DNA from: Bacteroides sedimenti
GTDB lineage: Bacteria > Bacteroidota > Bacteroidia > Bacteroidales > Bacteroidaceae
Assembly: GCF_040365225.1 (NCBI RefSeq)
Contig: NZ_AP028055.1
Location: 744,001-808,000 of the forward strand
Length of the DNA stretch: 64,000 nt
Reading direction: 5' to 3'
Shown here: one piece after another, positions 18,011 through 25,159 of the stretch
Numbering within the stretch: position 1 is the first letter of the stretch
How the letters are laid out: each line of letters starts with the position of its first letter
Notes under the pieces: model-generated
What the model was told of the DNA's origin: nothing
The model's input: the letters and a program-made list of their open reading frames with translations, nothing else
Database searches by the model: none
Made by a program: the position numbers and the translations under genes

Positions 18011-18220
18011 TTATTCGGAACCCTCAACACTCATTTCTGAAGCAATTTCATCAACAAGTGTATTCATTTCGCTGCGGCTCAGTTTAATGCCTTTCTTACG
18101 AAGTATTTCAGCGATTTTGTTCCTTGTGTCTTCACCTTTTTCCGGAGCAAATAATAAACCCAATGCAGCTCCAATGGCTGCACCGCCTAATAAGGCAGCA
18201 ATAACACTTAAATTCTTCAT
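18011..18220 (-). CDS. YtxH-like general-stress membrane protein
   Basis: A 69-residue protein with one N-terminal glycine/alanine-rich membrane helix (about 5-26, AALLGGAAIGAALGLLFAP) followed by the typical YtxH continuation EKGEDTRNKIAEILRKKG and an acidic amphipathic tail. YtxH proteins are linked to general stress in Bacillus; the role in Bacteroidales is not established. It is the first gene of the three-gene set running to 17364. Confidence 0.85.
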   Translation of the reverse strand: MKNLSVIAALLGGAAIGAALGLLFAPEKGEDTRNKIAEILRKKGIKLSRSEMNTLVDEIASEMSVEGSE

Positions 18221-18329
18221 AGATATTGTTTTTTAATGTGGTTTTATGACTTGTCTAGTATAAGTTTAGATAAGTTTTCTTCAGTTTAAACAACTATATC
18301 TACTATAAAGTTTTATTGAAAGCAAAAAA

Positions 18330-19592
18330 TTATTTCTTATCTTTATTTGAATTCACTTTTTGTCTTCTCCAGAAATCACCATTGCCTTTATTGCCCCTAT
18401 ATTTTTTATTTTCTTTTGCTTTGGCTTTCATCTCTTCTTTTTTCTCCCCGATGGCCACAGTTGTTTCAGTTGAGATAAAAGGATGATTGTTTACAACGGG
18501 AATTGATTGTCCGGTTAACTTTTGAATATCTTTTAAATACGGCAATTCTTCCGGTTCGCAGAAAGAGATTGCTATTCCTTCGTTCCCTGCTCTACCTGTA
18601 CGGCCAATACGGTGAACATAAGTTTCAGGAACATTTGGAAGTTCGTAGTTTATTACGTGAGACAACAAATCAACGTCTATCCCACGGGCTGCAATGTCTG
18701 TAGCAATCAGTACACGTAGGGTATGATCTTTAAACGTTGTTAGGGCTCGTTGCCGTGCATTCTGCGATTTATTCCCATGAATTGCAGCGGCTTCTATACC
18801 CTCTTTTATCAATAATTTGGCCAGTTTGTCTGCTCCATGTTTGGTGCGTGTAAAGACAAGAACCGATTCAATCGCGGGATTCTTTAACAAATGAATCAGC
18901 AGTTTTTTCTTGTCGCTTTTACCTACGAAGTATACACTCTGCTGAATAACTTCTGCAGTTGAAGAAACCGGAGTGACTTCGACTTTCTCTGGTTTTGACA
19001 AAATAGTACTTGCCAATTTCGATATTTCAGGCGGCATAGTTGCCGAGAAAAAAAGCGTTTGTCTTGTTTTAGGCAGTAATGGTAATATTCTTTTTATATC
19101 GTGAATAAAACCCATGTCGAGCATTCGGTCTGCTTCATCGAGAACAAAATATTCCAGACTTTTTAATGAAATAAATCCCTGATTTATCAAATCAAGCAAT
19201 CTTCCCGGAGTAGCAATCAATACATCGATTCCTCTTTTCAAAGCGTCAGTTTGAGGTTTTTGGGGAACACCTCCAAATATAACGGTGTGCCTCACACCGG
19301 TAAATCGCCCATAAGACGTAAAGCTTTCGTCGATCTGAATAGCTAGTTCACGTGTGGGCGTAAGAACCAGTGCTTTGATTCCTTTGTTTTTTTCCGATTT
19401 ATATAACTTTTGCAGAATTGGAATTGAGAAAGCTGCAGTTTTACCTGTTCCGGTCTGTGCACAGCCTAACAAATCTTTGCCTTGAAGTACGATTGGAATG
19501 GATTGTTCTTGGATAGGAGTAGGAGATGTATATCCCTCTTTTTGTAACGCCTTTAAAATAGGTGCTATTAAGTCTAATTGTTCAAATGTCAT
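18330..19592 (-). CDS. DEAD-box ATP-dependent RNA helicase (RhlE/CsdA type)
   Basis: An RNA helicase likely to act in ribosome assembly or RNA decay. The 420-residue protein starts at the Q-motif region (MTFEQLDLIAPILKALQKEG, PTPIQEQSIP), then AQTGTGKTAAF (motif I), PTRELAIQ (Ia), TPGRLLD, VLDEADRMLDMGF (II), SATMP (III), and in the second RecA domain IATDIAARGIDVD (V) and HRIGRTGRAG (VI). A lysine- and asparagine-rich basic tail (about 375-420) is typical for RNA binding. It is monocistronic; the upstream gap to the HU-like gene is divergent. Confidence 0.93.
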   Translation of the reverse strand: MTFEQLDLIAPILKALQKEGYTSPTPIQEQSIPIVLQGKDLLGCAQTGTGKTAAFSIPILQKLYKSEKNKGIKALVLTPTRELAIQIDESFTSYGRFTGVRHTVIFGGVPQKPQTDALKRGIDVLIATPGRLLDLINQGFISLKSLEYFVLDEADRMLDMGFIHDIKRILPLLPKTRQTLFFSATMPPEISKLASTILSKPEKVEVTPVSSTAEVIQQSVYFVGKSDKKKLLIHLLKNPAIESVLVFTRTKHGADKLAKLLIKEGIEAAAIHGNKSQNARQRALTTFKDHTLRVLIATDIAARGIDVDLLSHVINYELPNVPETYVHRIGRTGRAGNEGIAISFCEPEELPYLKDIQKLTGQSIPVVNNHPFISTETTVAIGEKKEEMKAKAKENKKYRGNKGNGDFWRRQKVNSNKDKK

Positions 19593-19826
19593 TTAATAAA
19601 ATTGAAATAGCCTCGCGGCTGATGTGTATTTATAAGGCAAAGATACGCTAAAGCATTCGGCTCTATCGGATAATTATTAAATCGTTAAGATAATTTAACC
19701 TACAACTTAATTTATAATATTTTTAGATATAATATATTTGCTCTACTTCTTTTTATAAAATAGTCTAGTATTAATTTTAAAATGCTCTAAACCTTTTATA
19801 AAAAAGAGCTAGACCATTTCATTTAA

Positions 19827-19834
19827 TATCTTTG
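19827..19834 (+). promoter_or_regulatory. -7 promoter element of the HU-like gene
   Basis: TATCTTTG fits TAnnTTTG, 27 bp before the ATG at 19862. No good -33 match. Confidence 0.5.
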
Positions 19835-19861
19835 AAGTATTCACTAAAATAATTAGTTTAT

Positions 19862-20254
19862 ATGAGCATTCAGTACAGATTAACGCCCATGCGCGATAAT
19901 ATTAGTAGGACCCCTAAACAAGGATTCTATGCACAAGTAGTTACCAAAGGCACTATTGATACACGGGAGTTGTGTAAGGTGATTTCTGAAAAGTGTTCTC
20001 TGAATGTAGCTGATATGAAAGCGGCCATCGAGGCTCTTGCGCAGGCCATTGAAGATAAGCTCCAGGATGGCTATAATGTTAGTATTGATGAGCTGGGGAC
20101 TTTTTCTGTTTCTGCCGAGTCGCGAACCGTTTTGGATAGTGAAGATATTAGAGGACAATCGGTTAGAGTGAAAAATATAAATTTTCGTCCGTCCGTAAGA
20201 TTAAAGACAACTATGAAAACTTCTAAATTCGAACGGGTGCAAGGTAAGAAATAA
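19862..20254 (+). CDS. HU-like DNA-binding protein with N-terminal extension
   Basis: A 130-residue protein of the HU/IHF-like family common in Bacteroidetes. After about 30 N-terminal residues (MSIQYRLTPMRDNISRTPKQ, opening with a beta strand) comes the helical dimerisation part (TIDTRELCKVISEKCSLNVADMKAAIEALAQAIEDKL) and the beta-sheet part with GTFSVSAESR and VKNINFRPS. The basic tail could contact DNA. Canonical HU is about 90 residues, so this is the longer variant. It lies 21 bp upstream of the SDR gene and may share its transcript. Target DNA unknown. Confidence 0.85.
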   Translation: MSIQYRLTPMRDNISRTPKQGFYAQVVTKGTIDTRELCKVISEKCSLNVADMKAAIEALAQAIEDKLQDGYNVSIDELGTFSVSAESRTVLDSEDIRGQSVRVKNINFRPSVRLKTTMKTSKFERVQGKK

Positions 20255-20275
20255 CTTATATATAAATAGGTAGAA

Positions 20276-21046
20276 ATGAAAAATAGAATTATCTTTATAA
20301 CCGGATCGACTAGTGGTATAGGAGAGGGGTGTGCACGGAAGTTCGCCTCAAAAGGGTCTGATATAATACTTAACGGACGCAACGAGGAAAAAGTGCTCCA
20401 GTTAAAGAGTGAGTTGGAGAAGAAGTATGGAATTGAAGTGCTTCCTTTGGTGTTTGATGTTCGCGACAGGAATGCCGTGATTGAAGCATTGTCATCTCTG
20501 AAAGGCAAATGGAAAGCAATTGATGTGCTAATCAATAATGCAGGACTTGTTTTTGGGGTAGATAAAGAATTTCAAGGAGACCTGGATGAGTGGGATGTGA
20601 TGATTGATACTAATATCCGTGGGTTGCTCTCAATGACCAGATTAGTTACCCCTGGAATGGTGGAACGCGGCAGAGGACACATAATCAACATTGGCTCTAT
20701 TGCAGGTGATGCTGCTTATCCCGGAGGAAGTGTTTATTGTGCAACTAAAGCTGCGGTTAAAGCGTTGTCTGATGGATTGCGAATTGACTTGGTAGATACA
20801 CCTTTGCGGGTTACGAATATTAAGCCGGGAATGGTTGAAACTAATTTTTCGGTTGTTCGTTTCAGGGGAGATAAAGTAAAGGCTGATAATTTTTATAAAG
20901 GTATTAAACCTTTGACAGGAGACGATGTGGCTGAAACAATTTATTTTGCGGCTTCTGCTCCTGCACATATTCAGCTTGCCGAGATATTGATAATGCCAAC
21001 AAATCAAGCTACTGGTACAATATCCTATAAAAAAACTGAAGCATGA
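20276..21046 (+). CDS. Short-chain dehydrogenase/reductase, YdfG-like
   Basis: A 256-residue NAD(P)-dependent oxidoreductase. The Rossmann motif TGSTSGIGEG (10-19), the conserved INNAGL and the catalytic set S in NIGSIAGD plus YCATK (Tyr and Lys) are all present. Sequence style (ILNGRNEEKVLQLKSELEKKYG; LRVTNIKPGMVETNFSVVRFRGD) resembles YdfG-type enzymes acting on L-allo-threonine, serine or 3-hydroxypropionate, but the substrate is inferred. Its stop codon overlaps the ATG of the next gene (ATGA), suggesting coupled translation. Confidence 0.9.
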   Translation: MKNRIIFITGSTSGIGEGCARKFASKGSDIILNGRNEEKVLQLKSELEKKYGIEVLPLVFDVRDRNAVIEALSSLKGKWKAIDVLINNAGLVFGVDKEFQGDLDEWDVMIDTNIRGLLSMTRLVTPGMVERGRGHIINIGSIAGDAAYPGGSVYCATKAAVKALSDGLRIDLVDTPLRVTNIKPGMVETNFSVVRFRGDKVKADNFYKGIKPLTGDDVAETIYFAASAPAHIQLAEILIMPTNQATGTISYKKTEA

Positions 21047-21447
21047 GGAAGGTGCTGAACATATTCTTTTTTACGCTGTTGATAACTTTAAGTGCAGCAT
21101 GTAATGATGATAATTGTCGTTTGGAAAACAAATGGCAGCTTAGAGAGTATGTTCATACAAATGGAATAGTGCAGCGGGAAGATAGTGTGTTTTATAATTT
21201 TATGGACGGTTCATTTTCGGCCATTTGTGTGCTTCCGGATGGAAAGTTTGAAACCTATTTTGGGAATTACGTTTATCAGGGAGATGATATTTCGATTACT
21301 CTGTTGCCCGAGTATACCTCGAAAATAGCTTATAACCGCTATCTTGGTTGGGACAATGGTAGCAGAAAATTTCAGGTGGAAAAACTATCATCTACGGCTT
21401 TGCAATTAAACTATAACGGAGAAAAATCAATTTTCAGAAAATATTAA
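21043..21447 (+). CDS. Small lipoprotein, lipocalin-like
   Basis: A 134-residue predicted lipoprotein: a hydrophobic signal (about 4-17) ends in a lipobox LSAAC with the acylated cysteine at about 20, followed by NDDN. The mature part is short and rich in beta-strand patterns (WQLREYVHT, FSAICVLPDGKFETYFGNYVYQGDDISITLL, FQVEKLSSTALQLNY), like lipocalin-like domain proteins of Bacteroidetes. It overlaps the SDR gene by 4 bp and precedes the SPOR gene by 33 bp. Ligand unknown. Confidence 0.7.
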   Translation: MRKVLNIFFFTLLITLSAACNDDNCRLENKWQLREYVHTNGIVQREDSVFYNFMDGSFSAICVLPDGKFETYFGNYVYQGDDISITLLPEYTSKIAYNRYLGWDNGSRKFQVEKLSSTALQLNYNGEKSIFRKY

Positions 21448-21480
21448 ACTGAAATTATTAATTAAAACAGAGAATAAATT

Positions 21481-21981
21481 ATGAAAAAATTAGCAGTATT
21501 AGGAATGGGTTTATGCGTTGTACTTGCATTTACTTCATGTAAATCTGGTGAAAGTGCCTATAAAAAAGCGTATGAAAAGGCAAAACAACAAGAGCTTGCC
21601 GAGCCTAAAGTGTCTGAACCGGTAGAGGTGGCTCCAGTTTCGGATGTTCCATTAGTGGAGAAAAAGAAACCGGCGGCATCTTCAACAGAAGCTGTTCGTC
21701 AAGAAAGACTGACTGTTCAAGGAAATGGTACATTAAAAGAATATAGCGTAGTATGCGGAAGCTTTCAGACGAAAGCCAATGCAGAAGCTCTGCAAGAAGA
21801 TATGGTAAAAGCTGGATATAATTCTGTTATTGCTTTGAACCCTGATACTAACATGTATCGTGTTATTATCAGTACATTCGATGATTATTCTTCTGCTGTA
21901 TCAGCTAAGAACGCTTTCAAGGCAAAATATCCAAGTCGCAAAGATTTTCAAGGAGCTTGGATTTTACGTAGAGTATTTTGA
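21481..21981 (+). CDS. SPOR-domain lipoprotein
   Basis: A 166-residue lipoprotein with lipobox LAFTSC (cysteine at about 20), a charged and proline-containing linker (about 25-75) and a C-terminal SPOR domain (about 85-166: YSVVCGSFQTKANAEALQEDMVKAGYNSVIALN, then YRVIISTFDDYSSAVSAKNAFK). SPOR domains bind glycan strands lacking stem peptides, usually at the division septum. It is last in the likely HU-SDR-lipoprotein-SPOR transcript and is followed by a terminator at 22015. Confidence 0.9.
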   Translation: MKKLAVLGMGLCVVLAFTSCKSGESAYKKAYEKAKQQELAEPKVSEPVEVAPVSDVPLVEKKKPAASSTEAVRQERLTVQGNGTLKEYSVVCGSFQTKANAEALQEDMVKAGYNSVIALNPDTNMYRVIISTFDDYSSAVSAKNAFKAKYPSRKDFQGAWILRRVF

Positions 21982-22014
21982 TAAATCTTTTATAGCATAG
22001 ATTATTTCTATGTT

Positions 22015-22045
22015 AAAGGCAGAAGCTGTGAAGTTTCTGCCTTTT
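22015..22045 (+). terminator. Terminator after the SPOR gene
   Basis: AAAGGCAGAA pairs with TTCTGCCTTT around a 10-base loop, followed by TTTT. Confidence 0.8.
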
Positions 22046-22190
22046 GTGTTTATAATGCGTTATGTGTAGTTCTTTCTAAAAAGTTCAAAAATCTACTTTA
22101 TCTTAAGAAATGAGCTGGTAGGAATATCTCAAAAACATGTGGTAGTATATATAGAAGTAATTCAATTTTAATAATTGTGAAATGGTATTT

Positions 22191-22244
22191 ATATCATAAT
22201 ATTGATAAAAATGCCTAGTCTTGGCGAAATTTCTATTATGATAT
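22191..22244. repeat. 54-bp imperfect hairpin in the gap before tRNA-Ser
   Basis: ATATCATAATA (22191-22201) and its exact complement at 22234-22244 enclose a smaller GCC/GGC stem at about 22213-22224. It has no T tract and does not look like a terminator. The rest of the 21982-22341 gap shows only the two terminators listed separately. Confidence 0.5.
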
Positions 22245-22301
22245 TGATTATCTCAAGCATAACAGTACATATAATGGTTATGGAACTGGTTATAAATATA
22301 A

Positions 22302-22335
22302 AAAAACAGAGACTTATTTAGGTCTCTGTTTTTAT
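22302..22335 (-). terminator. Terminator of tRNA-Ser
   Basis: AAAAACAGAGAC pairs with GTCTCTGTTTTT around an 8-base loop, just after the tRNA 3' end on the minus strand; the A/T flanks also allow it to act on the plus strand. Confidence 0.8.
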
Positions 22336-22341
22336 TATTTG

Positions 22342-22429
22342 CGGAAGATGAGGGATTCAAACCCCCGGTACGGATAAACCGTACAGCGGATTTCGAGTCC
22401 GCCCCGATCGTTCACTCTGGCAATCTTCC
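22342..22429 (-). tRNA. tRNA-Ser (anticodon CGA)
   Basis: An 88-nt class II tRNA on the minus strand. The acceptor stem GGAAGAT/ATCTTCC is perfect, the anticodon stem GCGGA/TCCGC encloses CTCGAAA (anticodon CGA, reading UCG), and the long variable arm is TGTACGG/CCGTACC-like. The T loop is GTTTGAATCC, the discriminator is G, and no CCA is encoded. Confidence 0.96.
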
Positions 22430-22437
22430 TTTGCTAG

Positions 22438-22445
22438 CAAATGTA
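22438..22445 (-). promoter_or_regulatory. -7 promoter element of tRNA-Ser
   Basis: TACATTTG on the minus strand, 8 bp upstream of the tRNA 5' end; fits TAnnTTTG, so the primary transcript would have almost no leader. Confidence 0.5.
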
Positions 22446-22492
22446 CTATTAATTTGTTTTTGTTGTACTCTTAAAGCGGTTTTTTATAAAAA

Positions 22493-22526
22493 AAGTGGGT
22501 ACAATCATTCTCAGATGTACCCACTT
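22493..22526 (-). terminator. Terminator of the OmpA-family gene
   Basis: AAGTGGGTACA and TGTACCCACTT form a perfect 11-bp stem, followed on the minus strand by seven T residues, 17 bp after the OmpA stop. Confidence 0.88.
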
Positions 22527-22542
22527 CGTGTTTTGCTTATAT

Positions 22543-23673
22543 TTATTTGGTTCGGAAAATCACTATTCGGTTCCAGGCATTTTTGTTAGGATACGGTTGC
22601 ACTCTGTCTCCATTGTTTATAATGTTAAACCGCTCTGGAGATATTCCGTATTTTGTTGTTAAGGCTTTCGCTACAGCAGCCGAGCGCCTTTCTGACAGTT
22701 TCTGGTTGTATGCCGGATTTCCCGTTTTTGCATCGCAGTGACTAAGGATGGTAACATGTGCTTCAGGGTTGTTTTTTAGGTATTGTGCTACATTATACAA
22801 ATTGATTTCCTGTCCGGGGTCGATAACAGACTTATCAAGCCGGAAGTAGATGATAGCACTCCACGGAATTTCTTTATCAACAGGTACCTCTTTGATTACA
22901 GGTTCTGCTGCCTTCTTGTTCTTTTCGCAACAATCCTTGTATTCTGCAATTAACACCTTTTGCCTGTTAATCTCTTCCCGCTGCCTGTTTATTTCATCAT
23001 TGAGTGATTTTACCAGAGATGGGTCAATCACCTCAACGAGCTCAAATCCTCTTTTATTGAATCGGTAAGTTATTCCGGCCAAAACGTTAATATATCCATC
23101 GTATTTGCTGTTTTCTCTCCAACCGTTAAAGTTGTCATCAAGCAAATTTCCATTGATTTCAATATTCAGACTGAATGCCTTATTTAATCTGAAATCTCCT
23201 TGGAATCCAACTCTTGGTGCAAAGTAATTTGCCCTTCCTACATTATGGTTAAGATCTTTATAGGTGTGAACGCAGCCTAGTCCAAGAATACCAATAAAAT
23301 TGAAAAATCTGTTTTCTTTGTAATTCATGAATATATTAGTCAAATTAAACAGACCATCAATGTTTCCAGCTAAATAATTAACGTGGTAAATATTGTCGTA
23401 GCGTTCTGTATTCGATTGCCAGCCGTTTACCTGCATTCTTATTCCGGCAAAAGGAGTGAAGTTTTTTCCAATTGATAATGCAGCATGAGGAGAGAGAATT
23501 TTAAACATAGAAGCTTCTCTATGATTCTCACAGAAAGAGTAAGATGTACCTAGCTGTCCTTGTATAAACCAATTGTCCCAGAAATTATATTGTTTCATGG
23601 CTTTTTCCTTTTCCTGGGCAGCGCAGGTGAGAGTTGCCAATGCTGCGAAAAATAATAATAATAACTTGTTCAT
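22543..23673 (-). CDS. OmpA-family outer-membrane protein
   Basis: A 376-residue protein that links the outer membrane to peptidoglycan. It has a signal peptide at about 1-19 (ending TCAAQ), then a beta-barrel-like domain (about 25-210) with alternating hydrophobic strands ending FNKRGFELVEV. A short coiled-coil linker follows (about 218-245, DEINRQREEINRQKVLIAEYKD), then the OmpA C-terminal domain (about 260-376: IYFRLDKSVIDPG, then VTILSHCDAKTGNPAYNQKLSERRSAAVAKAL), where the normal GHTD is SHCD. It is monocistronic with its own terminator. Confidence 0.92.
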   Translation of the reverse strand: MNKLLLLFFAALATLTCAAQEKEKAMKQYNFWDNWFIQGQLGTSYSFCENHREASMFKILSPHAALSIGKNFTPFAGIRMQVNGWQSNTERYDNIYHVNYLAGNIDGLFNLTNIFMNYKENRFFNFIGILGLGCVHTYKDLNHNVGRANYFAPRVGFQGDFRLNKAFSLNIEINGNLLDDNFNGWRENSKYDGYINVLAGITYRFNKRGFELVEVIDPSLVKSLNDEINRQREEINRQKVLIAEYKDCCEKNKKAAEPVIKEVPVDKEIPWSAIIYFRLDKSVIDPGQEINLYNVAQYLKNNPEAHVTILSHCDAKTGNPAYNQKLSERRSAAVAKALTTKYGISPERFNIINNGDRVQPYPNKNAWNRIVIFRTK

Positions 23674-23839
23674 TTTGTACTAAATTTAAGGTAGGCACGT
23701 AAAGGTGTCTGTTTCATCGTTTTTTAATTTCCATATCTACCTCGAAGGTGTATTGTTCCAGTTTCTAAGAGAAACTCTTAATTCTTACAACTTATATTCA
23801 TAATTAAAACACTTTTTATTGTTTTTTGTTTAGGTATGG

Positions 23840-23870
23840 TTTACAATAAATAATTAATGTTGTATTTTTG
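23840..23870 (+). promoter_or_regulatory. Promoter of ruvX-def
   Basis: TTTA at 23840-23843, 19 bp, then TATTTTTG at 23863-23870. The ATG of ruvX follows 11 bp after the -7 box, so the leader would be only a few bases. Confidence 0.55.
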
Positions 23871-23881
23871 CATACTGAATT

Positions 23882-24295
23882 ATGGGAAGAATTTTAGCAC
23901 TTGATTATGGAAGAAAGCGGACAGGCGTTGCTATAACGGATGTTTTGCAAATAATAGCGAATGGTTTGGCAACTGTCCCAAGTCATAAGTTACCTGAGTT
24001 CTTGCAGCAATATGTTGCAAAAGAACCGGTTGATTTGATTCTGATAGGCCTTCCCAAACAGATGAATAATGAATTATCTGAAAGCATGAAATATATTAAG
24101 CCTTTTGTTCAACGCTTGAAGAAGATACTTCCAAATATTCCGGTGGAGTATGTCGATGAACGCTTCACTTCCGTTTTAGCTCATCGCACAATGTTAGAGG
24201 CTGGACTGAAGAAAAAGGATAGGCAGAACAAAGAACTGGTTGACGAAATCAGTGCAACAATTATATTGCAATCGTATCTGGAGAGCAGAAGATAA
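23882..24295 (+). CDS. ruvX: Putative pre-16S rRNA nuclease / Holliday-junction resolvase-like protein
   Basis: A 137-residue RNase-H-fold protein of the YqgF/RuvX family, required in E. coli for 16S rRNA 5' processing and also described as a resolvase-like enzyme. Motifs: ILALDYGRKRTGVAITD (first acidic residue D7), VDLILIGLPKQMN, VEYVDERFTSVLAH and a final ELVDEISATIILQSYLES. Length is normal. The peptide deformylase gene follows after 43 bp, so both may share the promoter at 23840-23870. Confidence 0.92.
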   Translation: MGRILALDYGRKRTGVAITDVLQIIANGLATVPSHKLPEFLQQYVAKEPVDLILIGLPKQMNNELSESMKYIKPFVQRLKKILPNIPVEYVDERFTSVLAHRTMLEAGLKKKDRQNKELVDEISATIILQSYLESRR

Positions 24296-24338
24296 TCAAT
24301 TAATAGAAATCTATTAGTAAATATAATATTTTAAAATA

Positions 24339-24893
24339 ATGATTTTACCTATTTATGTATATGGACAGCCTGTTTTAAGGAAAGTGGCAGAGGATATTAC
24401 TCCTGATTACCCCAACTTAAAAGAGCTGATTGAAAATATGTTCGCTACAATGGAAAGGGCAGACGGTGTAGGACTTGCAGCTCCGCAAATTGGGCTTTCT
24501 ATTCGAGTGGTAGTAATTGACCTGGACATTCTTTCAGAAGAGAAACCAGAATACAAAGATTTCCGGAAAGCATATATAAACGCTCACATTATCGAAACAG
24601 AAGGTGAAGTGGTTTCAATGGAAGAAGGATGTCTTAGTCTTCCGGGAATACATGAACCTGTAAACAGAATGAGCAAAATTCATGTAAAGTACATGGATGA
24701 GAATTTTGTTGAACACGATGAATATGTAGAAGGATACCTTGCTCGCGTAATGCAGCACGAATTTGAACACCTGGAAGGTCGGCTATTTATTGATAACCTC
24801 TCTCCATTGCGTAAACAGATGATTAAAGGTAAATTGAATGCAATGTTAAAAGGCAAGGCCAGGTGCTCATACAAAGTGAAAACGATTAAGTAA
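24339..24893 (+). CDS. def: Peptide deformylase
   Basis: Removes the formyl group from the N terminus of new proteins. The 184-residue enzyme has all three motifs: GVGLAAPQIG (43-52), EEGCLSLPG (95-103) with metal ligand C98, and QHEFEHLEG (139-147) with ligands H140 and H144 and catalytic E141. It follows ruvX and is closed by a strong terminator at 24927. Confidence 0.96.
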   Translation: MILPIYVYGQPVLRKVAEDITPDYPNLKELIENMFATMERADGVGLAAPQIGLSIRVVVIDLDILSEEKPEYKDFRKAYINAHIIETEGEVVSMEEGCLSLPGIHEPVNRMSKIHVKYMDENFVEHDEYVEGYLARVMQHEFEHLEGRLFIDNLSPLRKQMIKGKLNAMLKGKARCSYKVKTIK

Positions 24894-24926
24894 CTCTGAA
24901 TATTTAAAATCGATTTTTAGTTAAAG

Positions 24927-24966
24927 ACGCACTTTTTTATTGAAAAATAAGAAGTGCGTTTTTTTA
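24927..24966 (+). terminator. Terminator of ruvX-def
   Basis: ACGCACTT and AAGTGCGT close a stem extended by T/A pairs, followed by seven T residues. Confidence 0.85.
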
Positions 24967-25104
24967 TATAAATCCGCTTCAGAGATGATTTTCTAGAATA
25001 ATTTCGAGAGAAATCTGTTTTGGGGTTTCTTCCTGCTGTTTTTCAGAATATACTGTTAGCATAAATGAAAATACTCCTTGAATTTTTAAAAAAAAGTTAT
25101 ATAG

Positions 25105-25135
25105 GTTGTTTCTTCATCCGAAATCATTAATTTTG
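25105..25135 (+). promoter_or_regulatory. Promoter of the TPR gene at 25160
   Basis: GTTG at 25105-25108, 19 bp, then TAATTTTG at 25128-25135, 24 bp before the ATG. One mismatch to the -33 consensus. Confidence 0.6.
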
Positions 25136-25159
25136 CTTCTTCCTTAGATGAATATATAA

